Shown here: positions 18,089 to 27,519 of the stretch, one piece after another
Layout of the letters: each line of letters begins with the position of its first letter
Position numbering within the stretch: the stretch's first letter is position 1
Assembly: GCF_013201685.1 (NCBI RefSeq)
Contig: NZ_CP053844.1
Span: 1,984,001-2,048,000 of the forward strand
Direction: 5' to 3'
Length of the DNA stretch: 64,000 nucleotides
From: Campylobacter geochelonis
Lineage (GTDB): Bacteria > Campylobacterota > Campylobacteria > Campylobacterales > Campylobacteraceae
Translations under genes and position numbers: made by a program
The notes under the pieces: generated by a model
What the model saw: only the letters and a program-made list of their open reading frames with translations
Databases searched by the model: none
What the model was told of the DNA's origin: nothing

Positions 18089-19767
18089 TTTCCATCCTCA
18101 TAAATTTTTGCAGCATCTTCCATCTGCTTTTTTATCATTATCTTAGCTTTGCAGTCAGCGCAACAATAAAGTGTCTTTATCTTATACGAGTCATCGCCAA
18201 ATTTTGGAGTCATAAGCTGGGCGATTTTCATAACTGCTTTTGTAGTTGCAAACTCTTTGCCACACTCAATACAGGCAAAAAGCGAATCTTTTGCCAAAGT
18301 TTGATACTCAAAATAACTTGGCTCAAGCCTTAACTCTCCACGAGTTAGTGCTATAGCGCCATCTTCAGCACAACTTACCTCACAGTATCCACAAGTCGTG
18401 CAAAGTGAAGCGTTAAATTTGATAGAGTTATCCTTTTCATCAGCAACTAGCGCGCTTACATTACACGCTCCAACGCAACTTAAGCAAAGTGTACAGGCAT
18501 CTTGGTTTATCTCAACCTTGCCATATCTTATCCACTCGCCACTTTTTGCCACACCTAAATTCTCATCTCCAACTAAGTATTTAACTCGTTTTGCAAAGAT
18601 TTCTCTTTTAGCAAGGGCGTATTCGCTCATGCTATATTGTGAACCTTGGATAAATTTGGCATTTTTTATCGCTTTTCTTAGCTCTATCTCATCGGTTGCG
18701 ATTTCTATAGCAACTTCGTTAAATTTAGCCTTATAAATTTGATTTATTAGCTCTATAGACTCTCTAACGCCAGCCGAAATGATATCAGAGTAAAAAATCA
18801 AACTCGCCCCACTTTCTTGTAAGAGCGTAAGCAGATGAACTTGACTTAAAAACTTCTCGCCCTCTACGCCAAATGGTAAAAACCCCTCTGGTAAAATGAT
18901 ATCAAAGTCCTCTAAGTCCATTATGCGCGGCGTTATGATGATTTTTTTACCTTTATACATCTTAGCCACATCGATAAATGCACCTCGTGGCATCTTAGCA
19001 TAGTCAATCGCCCCACTTGGACACACACTCACGCACCCGCCGCACTCGTTACAATCAATATGAGAAAATACAAGATGTTTGTTCTCATCATCTTTTAAAA
19101 TCGCCACAGTCGGGCAAATTTCAACACACTTTGCACAATGCTCACTTCTTCTTTCATGATACTGGCAAATGCTTTGATCGTAAGTAATAGCGCTTTTGTA
19201 TCTATAAACTGGAGAGCGAGTGTTTAAAAAAGCTAGAATTTCATCATCTTTTAAATTTGCTATTTCGGCTGTGCCGCTTTGTCTTAGCATATACTCTTTT
19301 ATGCCATTTACTAAAACAAAGTCTGATATAACCTCAAACTCATCATTTTCTCTAAGCACCGTTACGTATAACTCGCCGATTTCGCCATAAAGAAATTTAA
19401 CCTCAGCGTGGCTTAAAGATATCACTTTATAACCTTCATCTGAAAGCTTAGAAGCAAGAGTTGTTTTTTCATCATCACTTATGATAATGACATTTTTACC
19501 AACCTCTTTTTGATAGTCCATATCAACTGCTCTATCAAAAGTGTGCGCTCTAGCCTCATATAAAAGCTCTGCCATTTTTGCTTTTTCTAGCACGCTATCT
19601 TGGCTGTTTTTAAGATAAAAATTAATCTCTGGCGCATAGACTTGAGCTTTTGCATCTTTTGAGTTGCTAACTAAATACTCCGCGCTATTAACACTATCTA
19701 AAACGTCGATATCATCTGGCAAAACCGCATCTATATCTGGAGTTTTTATAAAAACAAATTCTTTCAT
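18085..19767 (-). CDS. Polyferredoxin-like 4Fe-4S protein of the fdh locus
   Basis: 560 residues. The first 190 have no recognised fold. Two pairs of ferredoxin clusters follow: CQYHERRSEHCAKCVEICP and CNECGGCVSVCPSGA (about 200-260), then CTLCLSCVGACNVSA and CTTCGYCEVSCAEDGA (about 430-475). The C-terminus has a zinc-ribbon-like pair, CIEC...CCADC. No signal peptide, so it is cytoplasmic. Proteins like this accompany Campylobacterota formate dehydrogenases, probably in electron transfer or cofactor assembly; the precise job is unknown. First gene of the fdh operon, divergent from the sensor-selAB operon across 77 bases. Confidence 0.8.
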   Translation of the reverse strand: MKEFVFIKTPDIDAVLPDDIDVLDSVNSAEYLVSNSKDAKAQVYAPEINFYLKNSQDSVLEKAKMAELLYEARAHTFDRAVDMDYQKEVGKNVIIISDDEKTTLASKLSDEGYKVISLSHAEVKFLYGEIGELYVTVLRENDEFEVISDFVLVNGIKEYMLRQSGTAEIANLKDDEILAFLNTRSPVYRYKSAITYDQSICQYHERRSEHCAKCVEICPTVAILKDDENKHLVFSHIDCNECGGCVSVCPSGAIDYAKMPRGAFIDVAKMYKGKKIIITPRIMDLEDFDIILPEGFLPFGVEGEKFLSQVHLLTLLQESGASLIFYSDIISAGVRESIELINQIYKAKFNEVAIEIATDEIELRKAIKNAKFIQGSQYSMSEYALAKREIFAKRVKYLVGDENLGVAKSGEWIRYGKVEINQDACTLCLSCVGACNVSALVADEKDNSIKFNASLCTTCGYCEVSCAEDGAIALTRGELRLEPSYFEYQTLAKDSLFACIECGKEFATTKAVMKIAQLMTPKFGDDSYKIKTLYCCADCKAKIMIKKQMEDAAKIYEDGK

Positions 19768-19844
19768 TTTTAAATTCCTTTAATGAAATTTTTAATCAAT
19801 ACATTTGCTAAGTTATTTTATATTTGTTTGATATAATTATAAAC
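19768..19844. promoter_or_regulatory. Divergent promoter region, fdh operon / sensor-selAB operon
   Basis: 77 bases. On the plus strand TATAAT (19832-19837) lies only seven bases before ATG 19845, so the transcript probably has almost no leader. The minus-strand promoter for the fdh operon should lie in the same interval but no clear box stands out. AAAGGAATTTAAAA precedes the ferredoxin-like gene. Confidence 0.5.
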
Positions 19845-20891
19845 ATGAAAAAAATTATATGTTTATTTATGCTCTTGTCCAACTTGTTTGCCTTAGATTT
19901 AACCCTTATATCGTCGCTACCGCTTAGTGGTTTTAACAAAGGAGTTGGTCAAAGGATAAAAAACGGTGCAAATTTGTACTTTGATGATTATAACGCAAAA
20001 AATGTAAATAAGATAAATTTTGTAGTTTATGATGATGCTTCAAACCAAGATAAATTTAAACACAACATTTTAACTCATATAAGCGGCGCTAGCGCTGTTT
20101 TTATGCCTGTAGATACTGTTGATATAAGGCAGATTGTGCCTGAAATTTTAAGCAACAAGCTAGTGGTTTTCTCTCCTGTTTCTGGAGCAAATTTTTTAGA
20201 CTTTAAAGTCTTTGAGTGCGTTATAAACACAAGGGCTACTTTTGAGTTTGAGATGGAGAGTTTGGTTGATTATTTTTATACAAAAAATTTAAAAAAAATT
20301 AGCCTAGTTTATCAAAGTGGCGAACATGGCGAAGAGGCGTATAACAGCCTTGCACAAGCGCTTGATAAGAGAGGTTTGAAAATTTACTCAAGTATTTCAT
20401 ATAAAAAAAACTCAAATGTCACAGAGCCGATTTTAGAAAATATCGTTCAAGAAGATAGCGATGTTGTAATCTTTGCTCTTTTAAACGATACTGCTGTTGA
20501 TATCGTAAGCAAGCTAGAAGATTTTAACGTTGGTTCTAAATTTGTCTTTCTTGGCGATGCGGATTTGACAAATTTAAAAAAGCCTTGGCGCGTTTTTATA
20601 TCTACTTTTACTCCTAGTTTTAATAACTCAAAAAACTTAGCAAATTTATACAAAAAGCTAGCCATGCAAAAAAATTTAAAACCAAACGAGCTGTCATACG
20701 CTGCTTTTTTAAATGCTTTTTTGATTTCAAAAGTCTTTGAAGAGACTAAATTTAACGCACACTCAAAGAAAAATTTTATCAACAAAGCAAAAAAAGTTAT
20801 AGATAAATACAAATTTTTTAACACCAACTATATCATCAAATTTGATGAAAATACTAGTGGAAAAATCGTCTATCAAAGAACAAAACCATGA
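19845..20891 (+). CDS. Periplasmic ligand-binding protein of a three-component system
   Basis: 348 residues from ATG 19845. A signal peptide (MKKIICLFMLLSNLFA) is followed by a type I periplasmic-binding fold of the LivJ/Peripla_BP_6 kind: LISSLPLSGFNKGVGQRIKNG at the start, INFVVYDDASN, SLVYQSGEHGEEAYNSL. No ABC permease or ATPase is nearby; instead its stop overlaps the start of a histidine kinase by four bases (ATGA). It is therefore probably a signal receptor presenting a small ligand to the kinase, not a transport component. The ligand is unknown; formate, molybdate or a selenium compound would fit the neighbourhood, as inference only. Confidence 0.8.
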   Translation: MKKIICLFMLLSNLFALDLTLISSLPLSGFNKGVGQRIKNGANLYFDDYNAKNVNKINFVVYDDASNQDKFKHNILTHISGASAVFMPVDTVDIRQIVPEILSNKLVVFSPVSGANFLDFKVFECVINTRATFEFEMESLVDYFYTKNLKKISLVYQSGEHGEEAYNSLAQALDKRGLKIYSSISYKKNSNVTEPILENIVQEDSDVVIFALLNDTAVDIVSKLEDFNVGSKFVFLGDADLTNLKKPWRVFISTFTPSFNNSKNLANLYKKLAMQKNLKPNELSYAAFLNAFLISKVFEETKFNAHSKKNFINKAKKVIDKYKFFNTNYIIKFDENTSGKIVYQRTKP

Positions 20892-22444
20892 TAGAAACAA
20901 CAAAAAATATCATAGAAAAACTCGGCTTTAGAAAAAATATAAATTTACTCCTAACCATCACTTTTATCACGATGATATCGATGCTTCTTGTTTTTATCAT
21001 ATATATCACAAATTTAAAAAACGTAATCGATGATATTTACACTCAAAACATCGCTCCTATCGTTAGGCTTGAGCGTATACGAGATGTGTATAATGCAAAC
21101 ATTAGCTATGCGATTGATAAATTTGAAACCACAGATAACAAGGCAAATATCCAAACGATTAAATTTAGCCTTGATGAGATAAATCAAGAGTGGCAAATCT
21201 ATCTAAATTTACCAAAAATCGATGTAAACAAGCTCTCATTTTTAGACTTTATAAATAGATATTTTTTCATATCATCTGAGCCGTTTTTATATAATTATTA
21301 TAAATTTGATCTTGAAGATGATATCACGCAAAAGCTAAATGTGGTTGATAAAACACTAAAAGCTGCTCAAGCTACGCAAGTTCCAGTTATCGAGGTAATG
21401 CGCCTTAAAAAAGACCTCTCTTCGATAAACACAAACGTTTATCTGCTTTTAACACACTATTTAAAAGAGATAAATAACCAAAAAAACAGAATCGATAGCA
21501 TGTATACAAGAAGCATTAAGCTGCTTTCTCTTTCTTTGATAATAACTACTGTGCTGTTTTTTATGCTTGTTGTCGTGCTTACTATAAATTCTAAAAAGAT
21601 AAACCAACGCCTTGAAAAAAGCGTTCTTGAAAAGACTAAAGAGCTTCAAGAGCTAAACGAAAACCTTGAAATCAAACTTAAAAAAGAGCTTGAAATTTCA
21701 CGCCAAAAAGATAAAACAATTTTTGTGCAATCAAGAGCAGCAAGTCTTGGCGAGATGCTAGAAAACGTATCTCATCAATGGAGACAGCCTCTTGGCGCAA
21801 TTTCTATGATAATACAGAGTTTTGAAACCAAACTTAACAAAAACAAACTAACTCCAGAGTTTGTAAAATCACAAGTAACAGAGGCTCTTATCTTATCAAA
21901 TAGTATGTCAAAAACGCTAGAAGACTTTAAAAATTTCTACAGTCCAACCAGAGAAAAGGTCGAATTTAGCGTATCTCAAGTCTTAAAAGATGCGATAAGA
22001 CTTACAAGATATATGCTAGATAAAGCAAGCATTAAACTAAGTCTTGAAGTGCGCGAAGATAGCGTTATAAACTCTTATAAAAATGAGATAATGCAGACAT
22101 TTATAAACATCATAAACAACGCAAAAGATGCGATGAAAAGCGAGCAAGAGGATAAATTTATCTTAATCGAAGTTTTTAAAGATGAAGAGTTTGCTTTAGT
22201 TGAAATAACAGATAATGCAGGCGGCGTTGATGAGATGATAATAGATAAAATTTTTGACCCATATTTTACTACAAAGCACCAAAGCGTAGGCACTGGCGTT
22301 GGACTTTATATGGGTAAAAACATCATCGAAAAACACGTTCAAGGACAAATAGATGTAAAAAATGTTATACTAAAAAAAGACAACGTACAGTACAAATGTG
22401 CAAAATTTATTATAAAAATACCTCTTATGGAGCAAAAAGTATGA
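20888..22444 (+). CDS. Membrane sensor histidine kinase
   Basis: 518 residues: TM1 about 20-42, a periplasmic domain of about 170 residues, TM2 about 212-233, a coiled coil (238-275), then the kinase core with H296 in SHQWRQPLGAISM, an N-box (NEIMQTFINIINNAKDAM) and G-boxes (DNAGGVDE, GTGVGLYMGKNII). The SHQWRQPL type of H-box is common in Campylobacterota kinases. Overlaps both the binding protein and the response regulator by four bases, so the three are made together. The large periplasmic domain is the likely contact with the binding protein. Confidence 0.92.
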   Translation: MIETTKNIIEKLGFRKNINLLLTITFITMISMLLVFIIYITNLKNVIDDIYTQNIAPIVRLERIRDVYNANISYAIDKFETTDNKANIQTIKFSLDEINQEWQIYLNLPKIDVNKLSFLDFINRYFFISSEPFLYNYYKFDLEDDITQKLNVVDKTLKAAQATQVPVIEVMRLKKDLSSINTNVYLLLTHYLKEINNQKNRIDSMYTRSIKLLSLSLIITTVLFFMLVVVLTINSKKINQRLEKSVLEKTKELQELNENLEIKLKKELEISRQKDKTIFVQSRAASLGEMLENVSHQWRQPLGAISMIIQSFETKLNKNKLTPEFVKSQVTEALILSNSMSKTLEDFKNFYSPTREKVEFSVSQVLKDAIRLTRYMLDKASIKLSLEVREDSVINSYKNEIMQTFINIINNAKDAMKSEQEDKFILIEVFKDEEFALVEITDNAGGVDEMIIDKIFDPYFTTKHQSVGTGVGLYMGKNIIEKHVQGQIDVKNVILKKDNVQYKCAKFIIKIPLMEQKV

Positions 22445-23115
22445 AAAAAGAGAGAAATTTAGACATTTTAGCAAATTTTAATATTCTCTATATAGAAGAT
22501 GAAGTTAGCTTGCTACACCAAACAACAACTGTTTTAGAAGACTTTGTTAAAGAAATTTATCCTTGCAAAGATGCAAAGAGCGCTTATGAGATTATAAAAA
22601 GTAGAGCAGTTGATGCGATTATAAGCGATATTTTACTAGAAAATACAACTGGAATCGAGTTTTTACGAACACTTAGAGAAGAGGGTTTTGAAACGCCCAT
22701 TATCTTTACTACAGCCTATACAGATACAAAATATCTCCTTGAAGCTATAAAACTTAAAGCTGAAGGATATATGGTAAAACCGATAAATATAAAAGAGCTT
22801 TTAAACCATCTTTATGACCTACTTTTAACCAAAATTCAAGACAAAGAGATAGAAAAAAATGAAAATATCATCAAAACTGTCGCTGCGATAACAGATACAA
22901 AAGCTGTCGAGATGGTTAAATTTATTATAAATAATCTCGATGAAAATAGCGTTTTTAACCACTCATACTCCGATATCATGGATAATATCGATGTTAGTAA
23001 ACCAACGATTATAAAGCTGTTTAAGCAACTTGGGGACTTAGAAATTTTAGTCAAACTTCAAAACTCAAAGTATCAGTTTAAAAAAGAGAATTTAGCAAAC
23101 GTGGATTTGTTATGA
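22441..23115 (+). CDS. Response regulator with C-terminal DNA-binding-like domain
   Basis: 224 residues from ATG 22441, which overlaps the kinase stop by four bases. Receiver domain at about 12-130 with acidic pocket E19/D20, phospho-acceptor D63 (IISDILLEN), T/S at FTTAYT and K at MVKPINIKE. The C-terminal 80 residues (FNHSYSDIMDNIDVSKPTIIKLFKQLGDLEIL) look like a winged helix-turn-helix, so it is a transcription factor. Its stop overlaps selA by four bases. Its natural targets are likely the fdh operon and its own operon. Confidence 0.88.
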   Translation: MKKERNLDILANFNILYIEDEVSLLHQTTTVLEDFVKEIYPCKDAKSAYEIIKSRAVDAIISDILLENTTGIEFLRTLREEGFETPIIFTTAYTDTKYLLEAIKLKAEGYMVKPINIKELLNHLYDLLLTKIQDKEIEKNENIIKTVAAITDTKAVEMVKFIINNLDENSVFNHSYSDIMDNIDVSKPTIIKLFKQLGDLEILVKLQNSKYQFKKENLANVDLL

Positions 23116-24440
23116 AAATAACTCTGCCTAAAATCGACAAGCTTGTTTTAAGAGCCGAATTTAGCGAACTTTTTGCGCCACTTGTTTTAAAACTTGCAAA
23201 AGAAGTTATTCAAAAAGAGCGAGAAAAAGCGGTAAAAAATCTACCTTATTTAAACGAAGATGAGATAGTAAAAAAGATAAAAAACGAGTATAAAGAGTAT
23301 GAAAATTTAGAACTAAAACCTCTTATAAACGCAACTGGCGTTGTGCTTCATACAAATTTAGGAAGAAGCGTTATAAGTAAAGAAATTTTAAACAAAGCCT
23401 TAAAAACCATAACTTCATACTCAAATTTAGAATACAACGTAGCGCTTGGAAAACGTGGCGAACGATATGCTTATACAAGCAAACTTTGCTCTATGCTTTT
23501 TGAGTGCGAAGACGCAGTTGTGGTAAACAACAACGCAAGTGCTGTTTTTTTGGTGCTTAATACTTTTGCAAAAGGCAAAGAAACCATCGTAAGCAGAGGC
23601 GAGCTTGTAGAAATTGGCGGAAGCTTTAGAGTTCCTGAGGTTATGAGTAACTCTGGGACAACCTTAAAAGAGGTTGGAACTACAAATAAAACTAAAATAA
23701 GCGATTATGAAGGCGCTATTAGCGAAGATACGGCACTTTTGATGAAAGTTCATCCATCAAATTTTACTATAAGTGGATTTAGCCAAAGTACTAGTTTAGA
23801 AGAGATTTCAAATTTAGCTAAAAAGCGCGGCATTTTAGACTACTATGATTTAGGAAGTGCTTATTTAAACGAGCTTCCATACTCTCTTGGCAAGCTTGAA
23901 CCACCTCTTAAAAAAGTGCTTGAAAGTGGCGTTAGTCTAGTTAGTTTTAGCGGTGATAAACTCTTTGGAAGCGTTCAGTGTGGCATCATCATAGGTAAAA
24001 AAGAGCTTATAGATAAAATCAAAAAAAATCAACTTATGCGTATGTTAAGAGTCGATAAAATAACTCTTAGCCTTTTAAATGAGAGCTTAAAAGCGTATAT
24101 AAATAAAGAATTTCATCTCATCCAAACTCAGCACCAAATTTATAAAAGTTTAGATGAGCTTGAAAAAATGGCAAATTTAGTAAAAGAGCAAATCAACGCA
24201 AACTGCGAAGTCGTTAAGACTACAACATTTGTTGGCGGTGGAACCATGCCATGTCGCCAGTATCCATCGGTAGCTCTTGCATTTACCGCAAATCCAGAGG
24301 AGCTAGAGGCTAAATTTAGAGAAAAACTTATCATCGGTCGCATTGAAAATGATAAATTTATGCTTGATTTTAGAAGTGTGATGGATGAGAATTTAGATGA
24401 AATTATAAGAGTTTGTAAGGAATTATTTGATGATAAATAG
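23112..24440 (+). CDS. selA: L-seryl-tRNA(Sec) selenium transferase
   Basis: 442 residues. PLP enzyme that turns Ser-tRNA(Sec) into Sec-tRNA(Sec) using selenophosphate. Family motifs are clear: LINATGVVLHTNLGRS (71-86), VVNNNASAVFL, and the PLP lysine K283 in SFSGDKLFGSVQCGI. The start overlaps the response regulator stop by four bases, and the selB start lies inside its last eleven bases. It serves fdhA upstream, the only UGA-Sec gene recognised in the window. selD and tRNA(Sec) are not in the window. Confidence 0.97.
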   Translation: MKITLPKIDKLVLRAEFSELFAPLVLKLAKEVIQKEREKAVKNLPYLNEDEIVKKIKNEYKEYENLELKPLINATGVVLHTNLGRSVISKEILNKALKTITSYSNLEYNVALGKRGERYAYTSKLCSMLFECEDAVVVNNNASAVFLVLNTFAKGKETIVSRGELVEIGGSFRVPEVMSNSGTTLKEVGTTNKTKISDYEGAISEDTALLMKVHPSNFTISGFSQSTSLEEISNLAKKRGILDYYDLGSAYLNELPYSLGKLEPPLKKVLESGVSLVSFSGDKLFGSVQCGIIIGKKELIDKIKKNQLMRMLRVDKITLSLLNESLKAYINKEFHLIQTQHQIYKSLDELEKMANLVKEQINANCEVVKTTTFVGGGTMPCRQYPSVALAFTANPEELEAKFREKLIIGRIENDKFMLDFRSVMDENLDEIIRVCKELFDDK

Positions 24441-26253
24441 TTTGATTATCGGCACTTCAGGGCATATAGATCACGGCAAAACCGCACTTATAAAAGCACT
24501 AAATGGCTTTGAGGGCGATAAAATGGAAGCTGAAATTAAGCGTGGCATAACCATAGACCTAAGCTTTTCAAATTTAAAAAACGATAGCGCAAACATCGCA
24601 TTTATCGATGTTCCAGGGCATGAAAATTTAGTAAAAACTATGATAAGTGGAGCTTACGCTTTTGATGCGGCGATGCTAGTTGTCGCAAGCGATGACTCTC
24701 TTATGCCGCAGACTAAAGAGCATATAGAAATTCTCTCTATCCTTGGTGTTAAAAGCATTATTTTAGTCATAACAAAGTGCGATTTAACAGATAAAACAAA
24801 GCAAAAAAAGGTTGAAGCTGAGGTTAAAGATTTTATCTTAAATTATAAAAATTTAGAAATTTTGCAAACTTTTTTTGTAAGCATAAAAGATAAACCTAGC
24901 ATCGATGAGCTTAAAAACTATCTTTTCACACTAAAGCCAAAAGAGCGTGAAAGTGGCGTTGTTACACGGTATTACATCGACCGCATTTTTAGCCTAAAAG
25001 GCATAGGAACGGTTGTAACTGGAAGCTTGGTTGAAGGTGAGATTAAAAAAAATGAGAAGCTAGTTTGTCTTGATTTAGACAAAGTTGTAAGTGTAAGAAG
25101 CGTTCAAGTTCATGAAAGCTTCCTAAACTTAGCAACTTCTCCAAACAGAGTAGCGCTAAATTTAACTGACATTCCAACCAGTATGTTAGCAAAAGGACAA
25201 ATTCTAAGCAAAAAGGGTTTTTTTAGAGGTTTTAAAGAGGTTGATTGTCTTTTTAAGGGTGAAATTTCTCATAATCAAAACGTAATTTTTTGTATAGGAA
25301 GCAGGCAAGTAAGTGCAAAATGCACCATTTTAAGCGATAAAAATAAAGAGAAATTTGTAACTTTTAAATTTAATAAAGCTGTTTTTGCTAAATTTAACGA
25401 GCCTTTTGTAGTGCTTGCCAACTCCCGTGTTATCGGTGGCGGAAAAGTTTTAAACCCAGTTAGTGAGCCGCTTAAAAAAAGCGAAAAGATAAATTTACTT
25501 TTAAGCTTGTCTCAAAAAGATTTTAAAAAAGCTTTTGAGATTTTAAGCAGTTTTCACAGACATGGTTTTGGTATTATTTCAAGTTACCAAAGGTTTGGAA
25601 TCGAGCATGAAAAAGCCCTTTTAATCGCACTTGAACTTAAAAATGTCTTTGTAGATAAAGATAGTCTTTGCATTTACTCAAATCAAGCCTTGCAAGATCT
25701 TAAAAATACTATCAAATTTATCATCTCTAAAAACGAATTTGCGGTATTTTCAGCTCAAAGTATTGCTTTAAGGATAAATTGGGCTAGCCAAAGTCTAACG
25801 GCATTAGCCCTAAATGAGTTAGAAAAAGAGGGATTGGTTGAGAAAAATGGCTTGCTTTTTATCAAAAAAGGGGTGGATTTTTCTAAGATAAAAGAGAGTT
25901 TAAATGATAAAATTTACACTATTTTAGAAAACAGCTCTCTTGCTCCACAAGCGCCATATAACATCTACGATGAGCTTGATATCGACCGGCAAACTGGCGA
26001 TAACGCGCTTAAAGCTCTAACAAGAGCTAAAAAGGTAGTTCGCCTAGCACACAATCTTTTTATAACAAGCAGTAACCTAAATTTAGCCATGACAAAGCTA
26101 AGAAATATCATCAAAAAAGATGGCAAAGTAAATGTAGCAAATGCCAAAAACGAGCTTGGGCTGAGTCGTAAATTTATCATATCATATCTTGAATACCTAG
26201 ATAACTTCGGCGATATCGTTAAGAGTGATAATGATAGAATGTTTGTGGATTAA
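24430..26253 (+). CDS. selB: Selenocysteine-specific elongation factor
   Basis: 607 residues from ATG 24430, which overlaps the selA stop. EF-Tu-like GTPase domain with P-loop GTSGHIDHGKT (residues 8-18), DVPGHE and TKCD motifs, then beta-barrel domains, and a C-terminal set of winged helices (about 400-607) that bind the SECIS hairpin of the mRNA. It delivers Sec-tRNA(Sec) to UGA codons marked by a SECIS. Last gene of the overlapping five-gene operon that starts at 19845. Confidence 0.97.
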   Translation: MINSLIIGTSGHIDHGKTALIKALNGFEGDKMEAEIKRGITIDLSFSNLKNDSANIAFIDVPGHENLVKTMISGAYAFDAAMLVVASDDSLMPQTKEHIEILSILGVKSIILVITKCDLTDKTKQKKVEAEVKDFILNYKNLEILQTFFVSIKDKPSIDELKNYLFTLKPKERESGVVTRYYIDRIFSLKGIGTVVTGSLVEGEIKKNEKLVCLDLDKVVSVRSVQVHESFLNLATSPNRVALNLTDIPTSMLAKGQILSKKGFFRGFKEVDCLFKGEISHNQNVIFCIGSRQVSAKCTILSDKNKEKFVTFKFNKAVFAKFNEPFVVLANSRVIGGGKVLNPVSEPLKKSEKINLLLSLSQKDFKKAFEILSSFHRHGFGIISSYQRFGIEHEKALLIALELKNVFVDKDSLCIYSNQALQDLKNTIKFIISKNEFAVFSAQSIALRINWASQSLTALALNELEKEGLVEKNGLLFIKKGVDFSKIKESLNDKIYTILENSSLAPQAPYNIYDELDIDRQTGDNALKALTRAKKVVRLAHNLFITSSNLNLAMTKLRNIIKKDGKVNVANAKNELGLSRKFIISYLEYLDNFGDIVKSDNDRMFVD

Positions 26254-26303
26254 TATTTAACTTTAGCTTATATAATTTGTCAAATTTTATAAAAAGGTTA
26301 AAA

Positions 26304-27008
26304 ATGAAAAAGTTAGTATTAACTTCACTGGTTGCTGCTACGGCAGTATTTGCTGCTACGAATGAGGAAATTTTATCTCTTTACTCTGGTATGCCTCACG
26401 ACATAAAAAGCGAAATCGCAAAAAGAGAGGCTGTAAAAGAAGCTCCTGAGTTTGATCTGGTTGTTGTTAAGTTAAGCCAAGGTCAAAGAAGTCAAGAAGA
26501 GATTATGTTTACAAAGGGCGATTTTTTAATCCCTGATTTGATAAATTTAAAAACTGGTGAGAGCTATAAGGCTAAATATCAACAAAGCGCACTAGAGAAA
26601 AATCTAGCTTTTGCTTACAAAAACGAAAAAGCAGAAAACATCATCAAACTAGGAAATGACCCTAAAAAGCCAACTATTATTATGTTTACAGATCCAGAGT
26701 GTCCGTATTGTCGTATGGAGATGGATAAGATTGATGATACGTTAAAACATAGCAATGTTGAAGTTATCATGACTTCAGTTCATGGTTCAAGTGGCGATGC
26801 AAAGGGCTTTAAAATTTATCAAGAGACAAAAAGCGCAAAAACAGATGCAGATAAATTAAAAATTATCAAAAAATACTATGATCCAGATTTAAAAGATGTT
26901 AAAGCATCTCCTGCTGAAATCCAAAGAATGAGAGAGATAGCAAACAAATACTTTGAAGCCGGTCTTAAAGGCGTTCCAACTATCATCGAAAAAGATAAAT
27001 TAAACTAA
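26304..27008 (+). CDS. Periplasmic thiol-disulfide oxidoreductase, DsbC/DsbA-like
   Basis: 234 residues from ATG 26304 (AAAAGG upstream); an earlier in-frame ATG at 26277 lacks a site. Signal peptide MKKLVLTSLVAATAVFA, an N-terminal dimerisation-like region, then a thioredoxin fold with CPYC (TDPECPYCRMEM) and the cis-proline loop GVPTII. It should form, reduce or isomerise disulfides in the periplasm. It starts 50 bases after selB and could be transcribed with it. A hairpin follows its stop. Which of the Dsb activities it has cannot be decided from sequence. Confidence 0.82.
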   Translation: MKKLVLTSLVAATAVFAATNEEILSLYSGMPHDIKSEIAKREAVKEAPEFDLVVVKLSQGQRSQEEIMFTKGDFLIPDLINLKTGESYKAKYQQSALEKNLAFAYKNEKAENIIKLGNDPKKPTIIMFTDPECPYCRMEMDKIDDTLKHSNVEVIMTSVHGSSGDAKGFKIYQETKSAKTDADKLKIIKKYYDPDLKDVKASPAEIQRMREIANKYFEAGLKGVPTIIEKDKLN

Positions 27009-27011
27009 ATT

Positions 27012-27031
27012 AAAGGCTCAAATGAGCCTTT
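27012..27031 (+). terminator. Terminator after the Dsb-like gene
   Basis: AAAGGCTC (27012-27019), AAAT, GAGCCTTT (27024-27031), followed by TAAAATTTAAATTT. Perfect 8-bp stem four bases past the stop. Confidence 0.7.
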
Positions 27032-27519
27032 AAAATTTAAATTTACTTGTATAAAATTTCTATTAAATTCAAGCAACAATTACCAAGAAAAACTCAGCAA
27101 AAAACTGCATAAAGCGAATTACTTAACAAAATTTGATAAATCTTATATAAAATAAAAACTCTAATCTCACCTTAATAACAGCTTTTAGCATTTATATCCA
27201 TCTTTATCGCAAGCAAAATATAGCTAGATTTTACAAATCAAAATGGGCAAAATAGACTAAACAAGAGTCTAGAATTTAGGCATAGAAAAGAATTTACTAG
27301 CAGGTTACGTATCAAAAAGATACAACTCATAGCCAACTACACAAAAGACTGATAGTCAAGTATCTTATTTCTCAAAGCATATCTTAAACTTAAAAAGCAG
27401 ATAAAATTACTAAATTAAAGCTATGATAAGAATAAAAAGATAAAGAAAATGGGTGCGTTTTATTAAATATTAAAAAAGCGTTTGGGCTATGAGACAGGAG
27501 CGTTTAGTATAACAAAAGC

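Noticed and set aside
18398-18736. 112-codon plus-strand frame inside the ferredoxin-like gene
   Set aside because: Lies entirely opposite a gene with conserved cysteine clusters; no ribosome site or domain.
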